64,000 nucleotides of DNA from JAFALK01 sp036500605 (GCA_036500605.1 DASYBU010000011.1:62001-126000); one strand, 5' to 3'. Numbered from the stretch's first letter, positions 37,054 to 45,857 are shown. The notes: generated from the letters alone by a model not told the origin. Numbers and translations are program-made.

Positions 37054-37083
37054 CCGCATAATCGCGGCCCTGATGTCCTCCCT

Positions 37084-38145
37084 ATGAAACTCAACTCGCA
37101 TCAACGCTTGGCGCTGGCCTGGGCGGCCGTGGCCGTGCTGGTCGCTGCCTTGCTGTACCTGCTGGCCCCCGTGCTCGCCCCGTTCATCGTGGCGGCGGGC
37201 TTGGCCTATGCACTCGCGCCAGCGGTGGACAAGCTCGTGGCCTGGCGTGTACCGCGTGTGCTGGCGGTGGCGCTGATCGAAGTCGCGTCGATCGTCGTCG
37301 TTCTGGCGCTGTTGCTCCTGATCGTGCCCGTGATGGCCAAGGAGCTGCCGCAGTTGCGCGACCAGATCCCGGTGCTGGCGCAGGCGCTTGACCGCAATCT
37401 GTCGCCCTGGCTGCGTGAGCACGGCGTTGATGTCGCGCTCGATCCGGCCAGCATCAAGGCCTTCGTGCTGCGCTACGTGGACGCCAATGTCGAAGACTGG
37501 TTTGGCGCGGCGCTGAACTCCGCGCGCATCGGCGGCAGCATCGCGCTGACGATCATCGGCAACGCGGTGGTGATGCCGGTCGTGCTGTTCTATCTGCTGC
37601 TGGACTGGCATTCGCTGCGCAGCCGCATCTGGCACATGGTGCCGCTGCGCGCTCGCGCCGGCGTGGGCAGTTTTCTGCATGATTGCGACAAGATGCTCGG
37701 CCAGTACCTGCGCGGGCAGGCGCTGGTGATGGTGGTGCTGGCGATCTACTACAGCGTGGCCTTGGCGCTGTTCGGTTTCGATCTGGCGCTGCCGATTGGC
37801 GTGTTCACCGGCCTGGCGGTGTGCGTGCCTTACGTCGGCTTCGGTCTCGGCCTCGTGCTGGCGCTGCTGGCGGGCATGTTGCAGTTCGCGAATCTCTATG
37901 GGCTTCTGACGGTGGCGGGCGTGTACGGCCTGGGCCAGTTGCTGGAAGGTTTCTTCCTCACGCCGCGGCTGGTCGGCGAGCGTATCGGCCTGTCTCCGCT
38001 GACGGTGATCTTTGCCTTGCTGGTCTTCGGCCATCTGTTCGGCTTTGTCGGCGTGCTGGTGGCCTTGCCGGTCAGCGCCGTGCTGGTGGTGGCGCAAGCT
38101 CGCGTCCGCGCCGCCTACCTGAAGAGCCCGCTCTACCTTTCCTGA
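37084..38145 (+). CDS. AI-2E family transporter (PerM-like)
   Basis: This 353-residue inner-membrane protein has roughly eight hydrophobic segments and the AI-2E/PerM signature, with GLAYALAPAVDKL at the N-terminus and LLEGFFLTPRLVGERIGLSP near the C-terminus. Members have been linked to autoinducer-2 export or Na+/H+ antiport, and the substrate cannot be read from sequence. It precedes hda by 14 bases, the usual neighbour in this group. Confidence 0.87.
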   Translation: MKLNSHQRLALAWAAVAVLVAALLYLLAPVLAPFIVAAGLAYALAPAVDKLVAWRVPRVLAVALIEVASIVVVLALLLLIVPVMAKELPQLRDQIPVLAQALDRNLSPWLREHGVDVALDPASIKAFVLRYVDANVEDWFGAALNSARIGGSIALTIIGNAVVMPVVLFYLLLDWHSLRSRIWHMVPLRARAGVGSFLHDCDKMLGQYLRGQALVMVVLAIYYSVALALFGFDLALPIGVFTGLAVCVPYVGFGLGLVLALLAGMLQFANLYGLLTVAGVYGLGQLLEGFFLTPRLVGERIGLSPLTVIFALLVFGHLFGFVGVLVALPVSAVLVVAQARVRAAYLKSPLYLS

Positions 38146-38159
38146 ATGCATTTCCTCCG

Positions 38160-38831
38160 TTGAAGCAGATCCCCCTTGCCATCGGCCCCGCGCCGCTGTT
38201 GACCTTCGAGAACTTCCTGCCCGGCGCCAATGAAGTGGCGCTGGCGCATCTGCACGACCTGCGGCCCGGCTCGCCACCGGCGTTTCTTTGGGGGCCGCAT
38301 GGCAGCGGCAAGACGCATGCGCTGCGCGCGCTCGCCCATGAGTGGCAGCGTGCCGGCGCGCAAGTGGGCTGGTATGACGCCGAGACGAGCCTGCCGTGGG
38401 AGTTGCCGGCCCAGCCGAGCCTGCTGATCTTTGATGACTGCCAGCGGTTCGATCCGCTCCAGCAGCACGCGGCCTTTGCGCTGTTTGTCGAAGCGGCGAC
38501 GCATGGTCTGGCCGTGGTCGCCAGCGGCAGCGCGCCGCCGGTGGATCTGGACTTGCGCGAAGACCTGCGCACGCGCCTTGGCTGGGGCCCGACCTTCGCC
38601 TTGCAGCCGCTCTCCGAGGCCGAGACGCGCGCCGCGCTGCGCCGCGAAGCCGATCGCCGTGGCATCCTGCTCGCCGAAGAGGTCACGGACTACCTCTTGA
38701 CCCGCTTCGCCCGCGACCTCAAGCACCTGATGGAGCTGCTGGTGCGGCTCGATGATTTCTCGATGGCCAACAAGCGCGCCATCACCATTCCCTTGCTCAA
38801 GCAGATGTTGGCCGACGAGCCCGAAGTATGA
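38160..38831 (+). CDS. hda: DnaA regulatory inactivator Hda (TTG start)
   Basis: This 223-residue AAA+ protein is homologous to DnaA domain III. It has Walker A GPHGSGKT (45-52), a Walker B segment LLIFDD and an arginine-containing sensor helix RFARDLKHLMELL. With the beta clamp it promotes hydrolysis of DnaA-ATP after initiation. No in-frame ATG precedes the conserved N-terminus KQIPLAIGPAP, so the TTG at 38160 is the best start; the N-terminal KQIPLAIG probably supplies the clamp-binding motif. The next gene starts within its stop (ATGA). Confidence 0.88.
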   Translation: MKQIPLAIGPAPLLTFENFLPGANEVALAHLHDLRPGSPPAFLWGPHGSGKTHALRALAHEWQRAGAQVGWYDAETSLPWELPAQPSLLIFDDCQRFDPLQQHAAFALFVEAATHGLAVVASGSAPPVDLDLREDLRTRLGWGPTFALQPLSEAETRAALRREADRRGILLAEEVTDYLLTRFARDLKHLMELLVRLDDFSMANKRAITIPLLKQMLADEPEV

Positions 38832-39496
38832 ATCTGACTCTTTTTGATCTTGACGGCACCCTGATCGCCGGCGACTCCGACCACGCCTTCGGCGGTTTCA
38901 TGGTGGACATCGGCTGGGCCGATGGCGAAGCCTGGCGCGCCCGCAATGACGGCTTCTACGCCGACTACCAGGCCGGCCATCTGGACCTGGACGCCTATAT
39001 CGAATTCACCACCGGCGTCTGGCGCCAGCGCCCCGTGGAAGAAGCCCTGGCGATCCGCGAACGCTTCATGCGCGAGGTGATGGCCGGGCAGCTGACCGAG
39101 CCGGCGAGGGCGCTCGTCGAGAAGCACCGCGCGGCCGGCGACCTGATCGCCATCGTCACCGCCACCAATGAGTTCGTCACTACGCCTTTTGCCGAGGCTT
39201 TTGGCGTGGAACACCTGATCGCGGTCCAGCTGGCGCGCGATGCTAACGGCGTGTACACCGGCCATATCCACGGCACGCCGTCGTTCCAAAGCGGCAAGAT
39301 CCAACGGGTTCACGACTGGTTGGCCGGCTTGGGGCGACAATGGTCCGATTTCGAGCGCGTCACGTTCTACAGCGACTCGATCAATGATTTGCCCTTGCTG
39401 GAGCTGGCCAGCCACCCGGTGGCGACCAACCCGGCGCCTTCGCTGGCGGCCATCGCCAATGAGCGCGGCTGGCCCATACTCAATCTGTTCGCATGA
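38828..39496 (+). CDS. HAD-IB family phosphatase (SerB-like)
   Basis: This 222-residue protein has the HAD motifs DLDGTL (Asp7, Asp9), a TAT motif II in VTATNEF, the Lys in FQSGK and the acidic motif SDSINDLPLL. It belongs to the HAD-IB group that includes phosphoserine phosphatase and similar enzymes. The substrate is uncertain. It overlaps hda by four bases and pcnB by four bases, so the three genes are coupled. Confidence 0.88.
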   Translation: MNLTLFDLDGTLIAGDSDHAFGGFMVDIGWADGEAWRARNDGFYADYQAGHLDLDAYIEFTTGVWRQRPVEEALAIRERFMREVMAGQLTEPARALVEKHRAAGDLIAIVTATNEFVTTPFAEAFGVEHLIAVQLARDANGVYTGHIHGTPSFQSGKIQRVHDWLAGLGRQWSDFERVTFYSDSINDLPLLELASHPVATNPAPSLAAIANERGWPILNLFA

Positions 39497-41049
39497 TCAA
39501 GAAATTCATAGACAAGCTGCTCGGCAAACCCGCCAGCCCTCGCTCACCGCTGGGCAAGCGCGTTGAAATCAGCGCGGCCGAGCACGGCATCGACCCCAAT
39601 CTGCTCGATGAGCGCGCGGTGCGCGTGGTGCAGACGCTGGCCGAAGGCGGCTACGAGGCCTACATCGTCGGCGGCGCGGTGCGCGACCTGCTGCTGGGCC
39701 TGCGCCCCAAGGATTTCGACGTGGCCACCAACGCCACGCCCGAGCAGGTCAAGAGCCTGTTCCGCCGCGCCTTCATCATCGGCCGGCGCTTTCGCATCGT
39801 CCATGTGGTCTACGGCCGCGGTCGCGAGCATGAGGTGATCGAGGTCTCGACCTTCCGCGCGCTCCTGGGCACCGAAGGCGCCGAGCAGGTCACGGGCAAC
39901 GAGAAGACGTCCAAGGCCGAGCTGGCCGGCAAGTCGCATGTGGTGGACTCCGAAGGCCGCGTGCTGCGCGACAACGTCTGGGGCCCGCAGATCGAAGACG
40001 CGGCGCGCCGCGACTACACGGTCAACGCGATGTACTACGACCCGCAATCGCAGGTCGTGGTCGACTATCACGGCGGCCTGGCCGATTCGCGCAAGAAGGT
40101 GCTGCGCATCATCGGCGACCCGGAGACCCGCTATCGCGAAGACCCGGTCCGCATCATCCGCGCCGTGCGTTTTGCCGCCAAGCTCGGCTTCGAGCTTGAG
40201 CCCAAGACCAAGGCGCCGATCAAGGCTTGCGTGCCGCTGCTCGAGAACGTGCCGGCCTCGCGCCTGTTCGACGAAATGATCAAGCTGCTGCAGACCGGCC
40301 ATTCGCTGGCGAGCCTCGTGCAGCTCAAGAAGCTGGGCCTGTCGCGCGGCGTGTTCCCGATCCTGGACGCCACGCTCAATGCGCAAGGCGAACTGTCTGA
40401 CGATGCCTCGGGCAAGTTCGTTCGCATGGCTTTTGAAGACACCGACCGCCGCGTGGGCGAAGGCCGGGGCGTGAGCCCGAGCTTCATGCTCGCCTGCATG
40501 CTCTGGCGCGAGGTGCTCGACCGCTGGACCAAGCTGCGCGACGAAGGCGAGCCGACGGTGCCGGCGCTTTCGCTCGCAATCGATGCCGTGTTCGATGCCC
40601 GCATCGGCGATATCTCGGGCCGCGGCAAGCTGGCCACCGACATGCGCGAGATCTGGATGATGCAGCCGCGCTTCGAGCGCCGCACGGGCTCGGGCGTCTA
40701 CACGCTGGTGGAGCAGCCGCGCTATCGCGCTGGCTACGACTTCCTGCGCCTGCGTGCTGATGCCGGCGAGGTTGACGGCGCGCTGGCCGACTGGTGGGAC
40801 GATTTTGCGCAAGGCAATGAGGAGGAGCGCAATGTCCTGCTCGCCGACGCTCGCGAGACGGCCAAACGCGTGCCGAAGACGCATCAGGTGCCGCGCAAGC
40901 CAAGCGTTAGCCATGCGCCGCGTCCTCAGCAGGCTGCCGAGGGTGACGAAGCCGCACCGTCGGCCGCGGCCAAGAAGCGGCGTCGCCGTCGCAAGCCCAA
41001 GGCTGCCGGCGCCGGTTCGGCCCCGGCCGCGGACAACGCCAGCGAGTAA
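39493..41049 (+). CDS. pcnB: Poly(A) polymerase I
   Basis: The 518-residue class II nucleotidyltransferase has the GGAVRDLLLG signature (60-69) and catalytic DFD (74-76), followed by the RRDYTVNAMYY head segment and an RNA-binding helical body. The tail from about residue 455 is very Lys/Arg/Ala-rich, as in PcnB proteins. The long N-terminal leader and RRF-type motifs favour PcnB over a CCA-adding enzyme. It adds 3' poly(A) to RNA, promoting decay. It is followed immediately by folK. Confidence 0.9.
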   Translation: MIKKFIDKLLGKPASPRSPLGKRVEISAAEHGIDPNLLDERAVRVVQTLAEGGYEAYIVGGAVRDLLLGLRPKDFDVATNATPEQVKSLFRRAFIIGRRFRIVHVVYGRGREHEVIEVSTFRALLGTEGAEQVTGNEKTSKAELAGKSHVVDSEGRVLRDNVWGPQIEDAARRDYTVNAMYYDPQSQVVVDYHGGLADSRKKVLRIIGDPETRYREDPVRIIRAVRFAAKLGFELEPKTKAPIKACVPLLENVPASRLFDEMIKLLQTGHSLASLVQLKKLGLSRGVFPILDATLNAQGELSDDASGKFVRMAFEDTDRRVGEGRGVSPSFMLACMLWREVLDRWTKLRDEGEPTVPALSLAIDAVFDARIGDISGRGKLATDMREIWMMQPRFERRTGSGVYTLVEQPRYRAGYDFLRLRADAGEVDGALADWWDDFAQGNEEERNVLLADARETAKRVPKTHQVPRKPSVSHAPRPQQAAEGDEAAPSAAAKKRRRRRKPKAAGAGSAPAADNASE

Positions 41050-41526
41050 ATGGCGCGCGCCTACATCGGCCTGGGCGCGAATCTCGGCGACATGGCGCTG
41101 ACCTTGCGGGCCGCGCTGAAGGCGCTCGACGCGCTGCCGCGAACGCGTGTGGAAGCCGTCTCCAGCGCCTGGCGTAGCGCACCGGTCGATGCCGGCGGCC
41201 CCGACTATCTGAACGCCGTGGCGCGCCTCGAGACCGAGCTCGAACCCGAGCCCTTGCTCGACGCATTGCAAGCGATCGAGCTGACCCACGGCCGCGAACG
41301 CCCCTACGTCAACGCGCCGCGAACACTCGATCTGGACCTGCTGCTTTACGACGATCAGCATGTCCACACCGCACGCCTGACCGTGCCGCACCCGCGACTG
41401 CATGAGCGCTCCTTTGTGTTGCGCCCGCTGCTCGAAGTCGCACCGGAGCGGCAGGACCTGGCTGCGCATTTGCCGGCCGTCGCTGATCAGGCGCTCCAAA
41501 AACTCAGCCTGAACTTGCAGCCATGA
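41050..41526 (+). CDS. folK: 6-hydroxymethyl-7,8-dihydropterin pyrophosphokinase
   Basis: The 158-residue enzyme has the HPPK signatures YIGLGANLGD at the N-terminus, GRERPYVNAPRTLDLDLLLYDD in the centre (metal-binding Asp pair) and VPHPRLHERSFVL. It transfers pyrophosphate from ATP to the pterin in folate biosynthesis. Its ATG abuts the pcnB TAA without a gap, and the next gene overlaps its stop by four bases. Confidence 0.94.
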   Translation: MARAYIGLGANLGDMALTLRAALKALDALPRTRVEAVSSAWRSAPVDAGGPDYLNAVARLETELEPEPLLDALQAIELTHGRERPYVNAPRTLDLDLLLYDDQHVHTARLTVPHPRLHERSFVLRPLLEVAPERQDLAAHLPAVADQALQKLSLNLQP

Positions 41527-41885
41527 ACCTCCTGACCTCGCTCGCCGGCTGGCAGACCATCGCCTTGTTGCTGTGCTCGAACCTCTTCATGACGATGGCC
41601 TGGTACGGCCACCTGAAGAACCTGTCGACCAAGGCTTGGTGGGTGGCGGCGTTGGTCAGCTGGGGCATCGCGTTATTCGAATACCTGCTCCAGGTGCCGG
41701 CCAACCGAATCGGTTTTGGCGCGGGCTTCTCGCTGGCGCAGCTCAAGATCACGCAGGAGGTGATCACGCTGACGGTCTTCGTGCCCTTCGCGATGATCTA
41801 CATGGGGCAGCCGTTCAAAACCGACTTCATCTGGGCCGGCTTGTGCCTGATGGGGGCCGTTTATTTCATATTCCGTTCGGCCTGA
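41523..41885 (+). CDS. DUF486 family four-helix membrane protein
   Basis: The 120-residue protein has four hydrophobic segments and strongly resembles the DUF486 family (DMT-like small membrane proteins): FMTMAWYGHLKN, SWGIALFEYLLQVPANRIG and QVITLTVFVPFAMIY-like segments are typical. A role in transport of small molecules is inferred from the DMT superfamily only. It overlaps folK (ATGA). Confidence 0.87.
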   Translation: MNLLTSLAGWQTIALLLCSNLFMTMAWYGHLKNLSTKAWWVAALVSWGIALFEYLLQVPANRIGFGAGFSLAQLKITQEVITLTVFVPFAMIYMGQPFKTDFIWAGLCLMGAVYFIFRSA

Positions 41886-41981
41886 CGCGGCGAGTCGGCC
41901 CGATTACACTCCCGCGTTCGCCATTTGTGACATGGCGATGACATTTTCATGAAGTCGGGCGCAAGCCCGCAGGGAGACGCC

Positions 41982-42629
41982 ATGTTTTTCGGCAAATTGC
42001 TGCCTCGCGAAGGCAATTTTTTTGAGCTGTTCAACGAACACGCCGGCCAGATCGCCGAGGGCGCGCGCGTCTTCATGCTGATGATCCAGAACTACAACGA
42101 CCCGGATCTGCGCGAGAAATACGCGGCCGAAGTCGACCGCGCCGAGCACCATGCCGACCGCGTGACCGCCGAGGTCAACCGCCTGCTGCACCGCACCTTC
42201 ATCACGCCGATCGACCGCGAGCAGATCCACGGCCTGATCAACGCGATGGACGATATCGTCGACCTGCTGCAGGACTCGACCGAAACCATGCAGCTCTACG
42301 ATGTGCGCAGCATTCCCGAGGATGTGCTGCGCCTGGGCGAGCTCTCGGCCAAGTGCTGCGAGCGCGTTCAGCACGCGGTGAGCCTGCTGCCGCAGATCAG
42401 CGAGCCCAAGACCGCCGAGGCCGCGATCAAGACCTGCGAAGAGATCGACAAGCTCGAAGGCGATGCCGACCGCGTGATGCGCAAGGCGATGTCCGCGCTG
42501 TTCCGCGAGCAGGCCGATGTGCGGGAACTGATCAAGCTGAAGGCCATCTACGAGCAGCTCGAATCCATCTCGGACCGCTGCGAGGACGTGGCGAATCTCA
42601 TCGAAGGCATCGTGCTGGAAAACGCCTGA
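41982..42629 (+). CDS. DUF47/PhoU-like phosphate transport regulator
   Basis: The 215-residue soluble protein is helical throughout and matches the DUF47 (PhoU-like) family, with FFELFNEHA near the start, the DRAEHHADRV segment and LEGDADRVMRKAMSALF further on. DUF47 proteins work with Pit-type transporters. It overlaps the pit gene in TGATG form, so the pair is translationally coupled. AGGGAG lies 6-11 bases before the ATG. Metal binding by acidic clusters is likely from the family. Confidence 0.9.
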   Translation: MFFGKLLPREGNFFELFNEHAGQIAEGARVFMLMIQNYNDPDLREKYAAEVDRAEHHADRVTAEVNRLLHRTFITPIDREQIHGLINAMDDIVDLLQDSTETMQLYDVRSIPEDVLRLGELSAKCCERVQHAVSLLPQISEPKTAEAAIKTCEEIDKLEGDADRVMRKAMSALFREQADVRELIKLKAIYEQLESISDRCEDVANLIEGIVLENA

Positions 42630-43636
42630 TGCAAGCCGACTCCGCTTTCTGGGTGGTGGCGCTTCTGGTGCTGATGGCCTTGCTGTTCGACTTCATGAAC
42701 GGCTTCCATGATGCGGCGAACTCGATCGCGACGGTGGTCTCCACCGGCGTGCTCAAGCCGCAGCAGGCGGTGCTGTTCGCCGCCTTCTTCAACGTCGTGG
42801 CGATCGGCGTGTTCGGCCTGAACGTGGCCGCCACGGTGGGCAAGGGCATCGTCGACCCGAGCATCGTCGATCAGCACGTGATCTTCGGGGCGCTGATGGG
42901 CGCGATCGCCTGGAACGTGATCACCTGGTGGTACGGCATTCCTTCGAGCTCATCGCATGCGCTGATCGGCGGCATTGCCGGTGCCGCAGTGGCCAAGGCG
43001 GGTGCCCACAAGCTCGTCGCGGCGGGCATCCTGAAGACCGTGCTCTTCATCTTCCTGTCGCCGATCCTGGGCTACCTGCTCGGTTCGATCCTGATGGTGG
43101 CGGTGGCGTGGATCTTCCGCCGCTCCTCGCCGCTCAAGGTCGACAACTGGTTTCGTCGTTTGCAACTGATCTCGGCAGGGCTCTACAGCCTGGGCCACGG
43201 TGGCAATGACGCGCAGAAGACCATCGGCCTGATCTGGCTGCTGCTGATCAGTTCGGGCTACTCCCAGGCGGGCGCCACTTCGCCGCCGATCTGGGTCATC
43301 GTCTGCTGCTATATCGCGATCGGTATGGGCACCATGTTCGGTGGCTGGCGCATCGTGCGCACGATGGGCCAGAAGATCACCAAGCTCAAGCCCGTGGGCG
43401 GCTTCTGCGCCGAAACCGGTGGCGCGGTGACGCTGTTCCTGGCCACCGCGCTGGGCGTACCGGTTTCGACCACGCACACGATCACCGGCGCCATCGTCGG
43501 CGTGGGCTCCACGCAGCGCGCGTCGAGCGTGCGCTGGGGTGTGGCGGGCAATATCGTCTGGGCATGGATCTTCACGATCCCGGCCGCGGCCTTCATTGCC
43601 GGCGTTTGCTACTTCGCCAGCCTGTGGCTCTTTTGA
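42629..43636 (+). CDS. Inorganic phosphate transporter (Pit family)
   Basis: The 335-residue membrane protein has about ten segments and the two Pit signature repeats: LFDFMNGFHDAANSIATVV near the N-terminus and SLGHGGNDAQKTIGLIW in the second half. It takes up phosphate as a metal-phosphate complex driven by the proton gradient. The family usually occurs with DUF47, as here. PVSTTHTITGAIVG and SSSSHALIGGIAG are the paired STH motifs. No Pho box was identified upstream. Confidence 0.94.
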   Translation: MQADSAFWVVALLVLMALLFDFMNGFHDAANSIATVVSTGVLKPQQAVLFAAFFNVVAIGVFGLNVAATVGKGIVDPSIVDQHVIFGALMGAIAWNVITWWYGIPSSSSHALIGGIAGAAVAKAGAHKLVAAGILKTVLFIFLSPILGYLLGSILMVAVAWIFRRSSPLKVDNWFRRLQLISAGLYSLGHGGNDAQKTIGLIWLLLISSGYSQAGATSPPIWVIVCCYIAIGMGTMFGGWRIVRTMGQKITKLKPVGGFCAETGGAVTLFLATALGVPVSTTHTITGAIVGVGSTQRASSVRWGVAGNIVWAWIFTIPAAAFIAGVCYFASLWLF

Positions 43637-43659
43637 TTCCGCGGCTCTGATTCGCGGAG

Positions 43660-44091
43660 TCAGCTTGTCGATTCGACCGGCTGGCTCTCGAAGTAGCGCT
43701 GCGCGCTGAACGAGATCGTGGCCATCAGGCAGATGCCGCCAAGCGCGACGGCTGCAATCACGCCGAGGATCGGACCCCAACGCGTTTCGCGGGGCGCCTG
43801 ACCCGCGTTGTAGCGGGTATCCCAGCGCTCATCAGGTGTGAGGCCGTAGATCACGGCGTGCAGGGCGCCTTGCACGAGCATCACGCCGAGAAAGGGAATC
43901 AGCACCCAGGCCAAGCGATCGTCCTGGCCGAGGGTGTCCATGCGCTGCACGCCATAAAGGCCGATCAGCGTGGGCACGGCATGCAGCCAGCCGAGCTTGT
44001 CGCCCAGGCCGCGCAGGTAGAAACGATGCACGCCGAAAGCGCCCAGCAGCAAGGCGGCCCAGGTGGCCACGGTCTTCGATTTGTAGTTCAT
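43660..44091 (-). CDS. Small membrane protein with TM2-like domain
   Basis: The 143-residue protein starts with a hydrophobic segment and the TM2-type motif GAFGVHRFYLRG, then has a second and third hydrophobic stretch (about 60-80 and 108-128). TM2-domain proteins are small membrane proteins of unknown function. It is translationally coupled (ATGA) to the GNAT acetyltransferase upstream and converges with pit, with 23 bases between stops. Confidence 0.7.
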   Translation of the reverse strand: MNYKSKTVATWAALLLGAFGVHRFYLRGLGDKLGWLHAVPTLIGLYGVQRMDTLGQDDRLAWVLIPFLGVMLVQGALHAVIYGLTPDERWDTRYNAGQAPRETRWGPILGVIAAVALGGICLMATISFSAQRYFESQPVESTS

Positions 44092-44636
44092 GCGGTTTGG
44101 TCCGGGCTGGTGGTGTCGCCGGTGCCGAGTTGGCGCTGCATCAGCACCACGTCCAGCCAGCGGCCGAATTTCCAGCCCGAGCTCTTGAGCACGCCGGTAT
44201 CGCTGAAGCCCAAGGCGCGATGAACGCCGATCGAGCCCTTGTTCTCGGCATCGCCGATCACGGCCAGCATCTGCCGGCCACCGGCCGCTTCGCAACGCGC
44301 GATCAGTTCGGCCAGCAGCAGCTTGCCCAGACCTTGGCCTTGCGCGCCGGGCGCCAGGTAGATCGAATCTTCGAGGCAATAGCGATAGGCGAGGCGAGGG
44401 CGGAAATAATTGGCATAGGCGTAACCCGTTACTTCACCGCCAATTTCGGCCACCAGAAAGGGCAGGCCGCGCGAAAGCACTTCGGCGCGGCGCCGGGTCA
44501 TCTCGGCCACATCGGGCACATCGGTCTCGAAAGTGCCGGTGCCGTGGAGCACGGCGTGGGCGTAAATCGCCTGGATGGCGGGCACGTCTGCCTCGGTACT
44601 TGGACGCAAAAGCGGCGCGGGACTGGAAATGTTCAT
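44088..44636 (-). CDS. GNAT acetyltransferase (phosphinothricin/amino-acid acetyltransferase type)
   Basis: This 182-residue GNAT protein contains the acetyl-CoA-binding segment YLAPGAQGQGLGKLLL, the YAYANYFRPRLAYRYCLEDSI stretch typical of the Pat/PhnO/MnaT group, and GVHRALGFSDTG near the C-terminus. Such enzymes N-acetylate amino-acid analogues such as phosphinothricin or methionine sulfone. The substrate here is not known. The gene lies divergent from rpsP. Confidence 0.88.
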   Translation of the reverse strand: MNISSPAPLLRPSTEADVPAIQAIYAHAVLHGTGTFETDVPDVAEMTRRRAEVLSRGLPFLVAEIGGEVTGYAYANYFRPRLAYRYCLEDSIYLAPGAQGQGLGKLLLAELIARCEAAGGRQMLAVIGDAENKGSIGVHRALGFSDTGVLKSSGWKFGRWLDVVLMQRQLGTGDTTSPDQTA

Positions 44637-44653
44637 CCGGTCGAGTTTATAAT
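44624..44653 (+). promoter_or_regulatory. Candidate promoter of the rpsP-rimM-trmD operon
   Basis: A perfect TATAAT (44648-44653) has a possible -35 TGGAAA (44624-44629) at an 18-base spacing. It would give a leader of about 200 bases before rpsP. The -35 box is only a partial match. Confidence 0.4.
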
Positions 44654-44860
44654 CTTTCGTTTTCGGTCTTGGTCGGCATTTCAGCGTTTACCTGAGTTCA
44701 CTCTGGATTCACCTGAATGCCCGGCGTATCTACAAGACTGAACCTCGGCCGGCTGAGGCTAAACCTAAAAATTGAGCTCGAAGCCGGTCACATTGATTCT
44801 TTCGCCCTGAGTGTCTCCTGGTGCGGTGGAAAAGTTTTCAGACTGTTTAAAGGATTCATC

Positions 44861-45115
44861 ATGGTCGTGATTCGACTTACCCGCGGCGGCTCCAAGAAGC
44901 GTCCGTTCTACAACATGGTCGTGGCCAACAGCCAGAACCGCCGTGACGGCCGCTTCATCGAACGCGTGGGTTTCTACAATCCCGTCGCTTCGGGCGCTGC
45001 TGAATCGCTGCGCGTGACGCTGGACCGCGTGGCCTACTGGACCGGCGTTGGCGCGCAAATGTCGCCCACCGTCGAGCGTCTGGTTGAGCAAGCCAAGAAG
45101 GCCGTTGCGGCCTGA
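44861..45115 (+). CDS. rpsP: 30S ribosomal protein S16
   Basis: The 84-residue protein has the S16 signature MVVIRLTRGGSKKRPFYNMV and the conserved GRFIERVGFYNP. It is a 16S rRNA-binding assembly protein. The ATG at 44861 follows a leader and fits the family start; an upstream in-frame extension is not conserved in character. rimM follows after a repeat-rich spacer. Confidence 0.97.
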   Translation: MVVIRLTRGGSKKRPFYNMVVANSQNRRDGRFIERVGFYNPVASGAAESLRVTLDRVAYWTGVGAQMSPTVERLVEQAKKAVAA

Positions 45116-45121
45116 ATAGGC

Positions 45122-45196
45122 CCACCCCCGTAGGCGCTCTTCGCGCCACCCCCTCAAGGGGGCGAGACCAGTGGCCCGGCAAAGCCGGTTCCACGG
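45122..45196 (+). repeat. Palindromic intergenic element, copy A (between rpsP and rimM)
   Basis: About 75 bases made of three short stems: GGCGC/GCGCC, CCCCCT/AGGGGG and CCGGC-AAA-GCCGG. A closely similar sequence occurs on the opposite strand at 61440-61510. In both places it starts within about six bases of a stop codon and reads in the same sense as the host transcript. It is consistent with a REP-like family common in this group of bacteria. Confidence 0.75.
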
Positions 45197-45220
45197 TCTC
45201 TACTTGATAGGGGCGGCTGA

Positions 45221-45847
45221 ATGTTTGAGATTGAGATGCCCGATAACAACGAAATTGCCGACCAGAATGTTTGGCCGGCCGATGCAGTAGAAGTCGGGCG
45301 CATTCTTGATGCCTGGGGCATCAAGGGCTGGGTCAAGATCCAGTCCTATTCGGCGGATGCCGGAGCCTTGTTTTCTGCCCGACGCTGGTTCCTGAAACCC
45401 GCCGAGCCGCTGAACAAGTCTGCCGCTCTGCCGAAAGTAGTGGCCAAGGTGCAAGCCGTGCCGCCGCTGCTCAAGATTCTTACGATTCGCGATCATGGCG
45501 ACGGTCTCGTCGCCAACATCGAGGGTGTGTCGGACCGCAATGGTGCCGAGGCCCTGGGTGGTGCGCGGATTTTCATCTCGCGCTCGGCCTTCCCGAGCGC
45601 GGATCCCGACGAGTTCTACTGGGTCGATCTGATTGGCCTGAACGTGGTCAATCGCCAAGGCGAGACCCTGGGAACCGTGCTGGGGTTGCTGGATACCGGT
45701 CCGCACAGCGTGTTGCGCGTTGCGCCGCCTGGCTTGGCTGAGGTCAAGCCTGACCAGGAGCGGCTGATTCCGTTTGTCGGCGCCTTTGTCGACACGGTCA
45801 GCCTTGAAGATCGTCTGATCACGGTCGATTGGGGCCTTGACTACTGA
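45221..45847 (+). CDS. rimM: Ribosome maturation factor RimM
   Basis: The 208-residue protein has the RimM N-domain motif VEVGRILDAWGIKGWVKIQ and a C-terminal PRC-barrel (about 130-208) with FYWVDLIGL and PFVGAFVDTV. It assists maturation of the 30S head with S19. An alternative ATG 15 bases downstream exists. It sits between rpsP and trmD, its standard position. Confidence 0.95.
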   Translation: MFEIEMPDNNEIADQNVWPADAVEVGRILDAWGIKGWVKIQSYSADAGALFSARRWFLKPAEPLNKSAALPKVVAKVQAVPPLLKILTIRDHGDGLVANIEGVSDRNGAEALGGARIFISRSAFPSADPDEFYWVDLIGLNVVNRQGETLGTVLGLLDTGPHSVLRVAPPGLAEVKPDQERLIPFVGAFVDTVSLEDRLITVDWGLDY

Positions 45848-45857
45848 GGCGCTAACC

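Noticed and set aside
36127..38277. A minus-strand open frame of over 700 codons opposite the SirB1- and PerM-like genes
   Set aside because: Its translation is rich in Gln, Arg and His, typical of antisense frames in high-GC DNA, and has no domain pattern. Both genes on the plus strand are convincing.
39544..41499. A minus-strand open frame of about 650 codons opposite pcnB and folK
   Set aside because: It is an antisense shadow of two well-identified genes with low-complexity composition.
43637..43659. TCCGCG/CGCGGA stem between pit and the TM2-like gene as a terminator
   Set aside because: The stem is only six bases with a nine-base loop and no T-run. It is too weak to list as a terminator.
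45122..45196. Reading the rpsP-rimM spacer as an ordinary terminator
   Set aside because: There are several stems but no T-run, the same sequence recurs after rho upstream of a separate true terminator, and rimM follows as an operon member.
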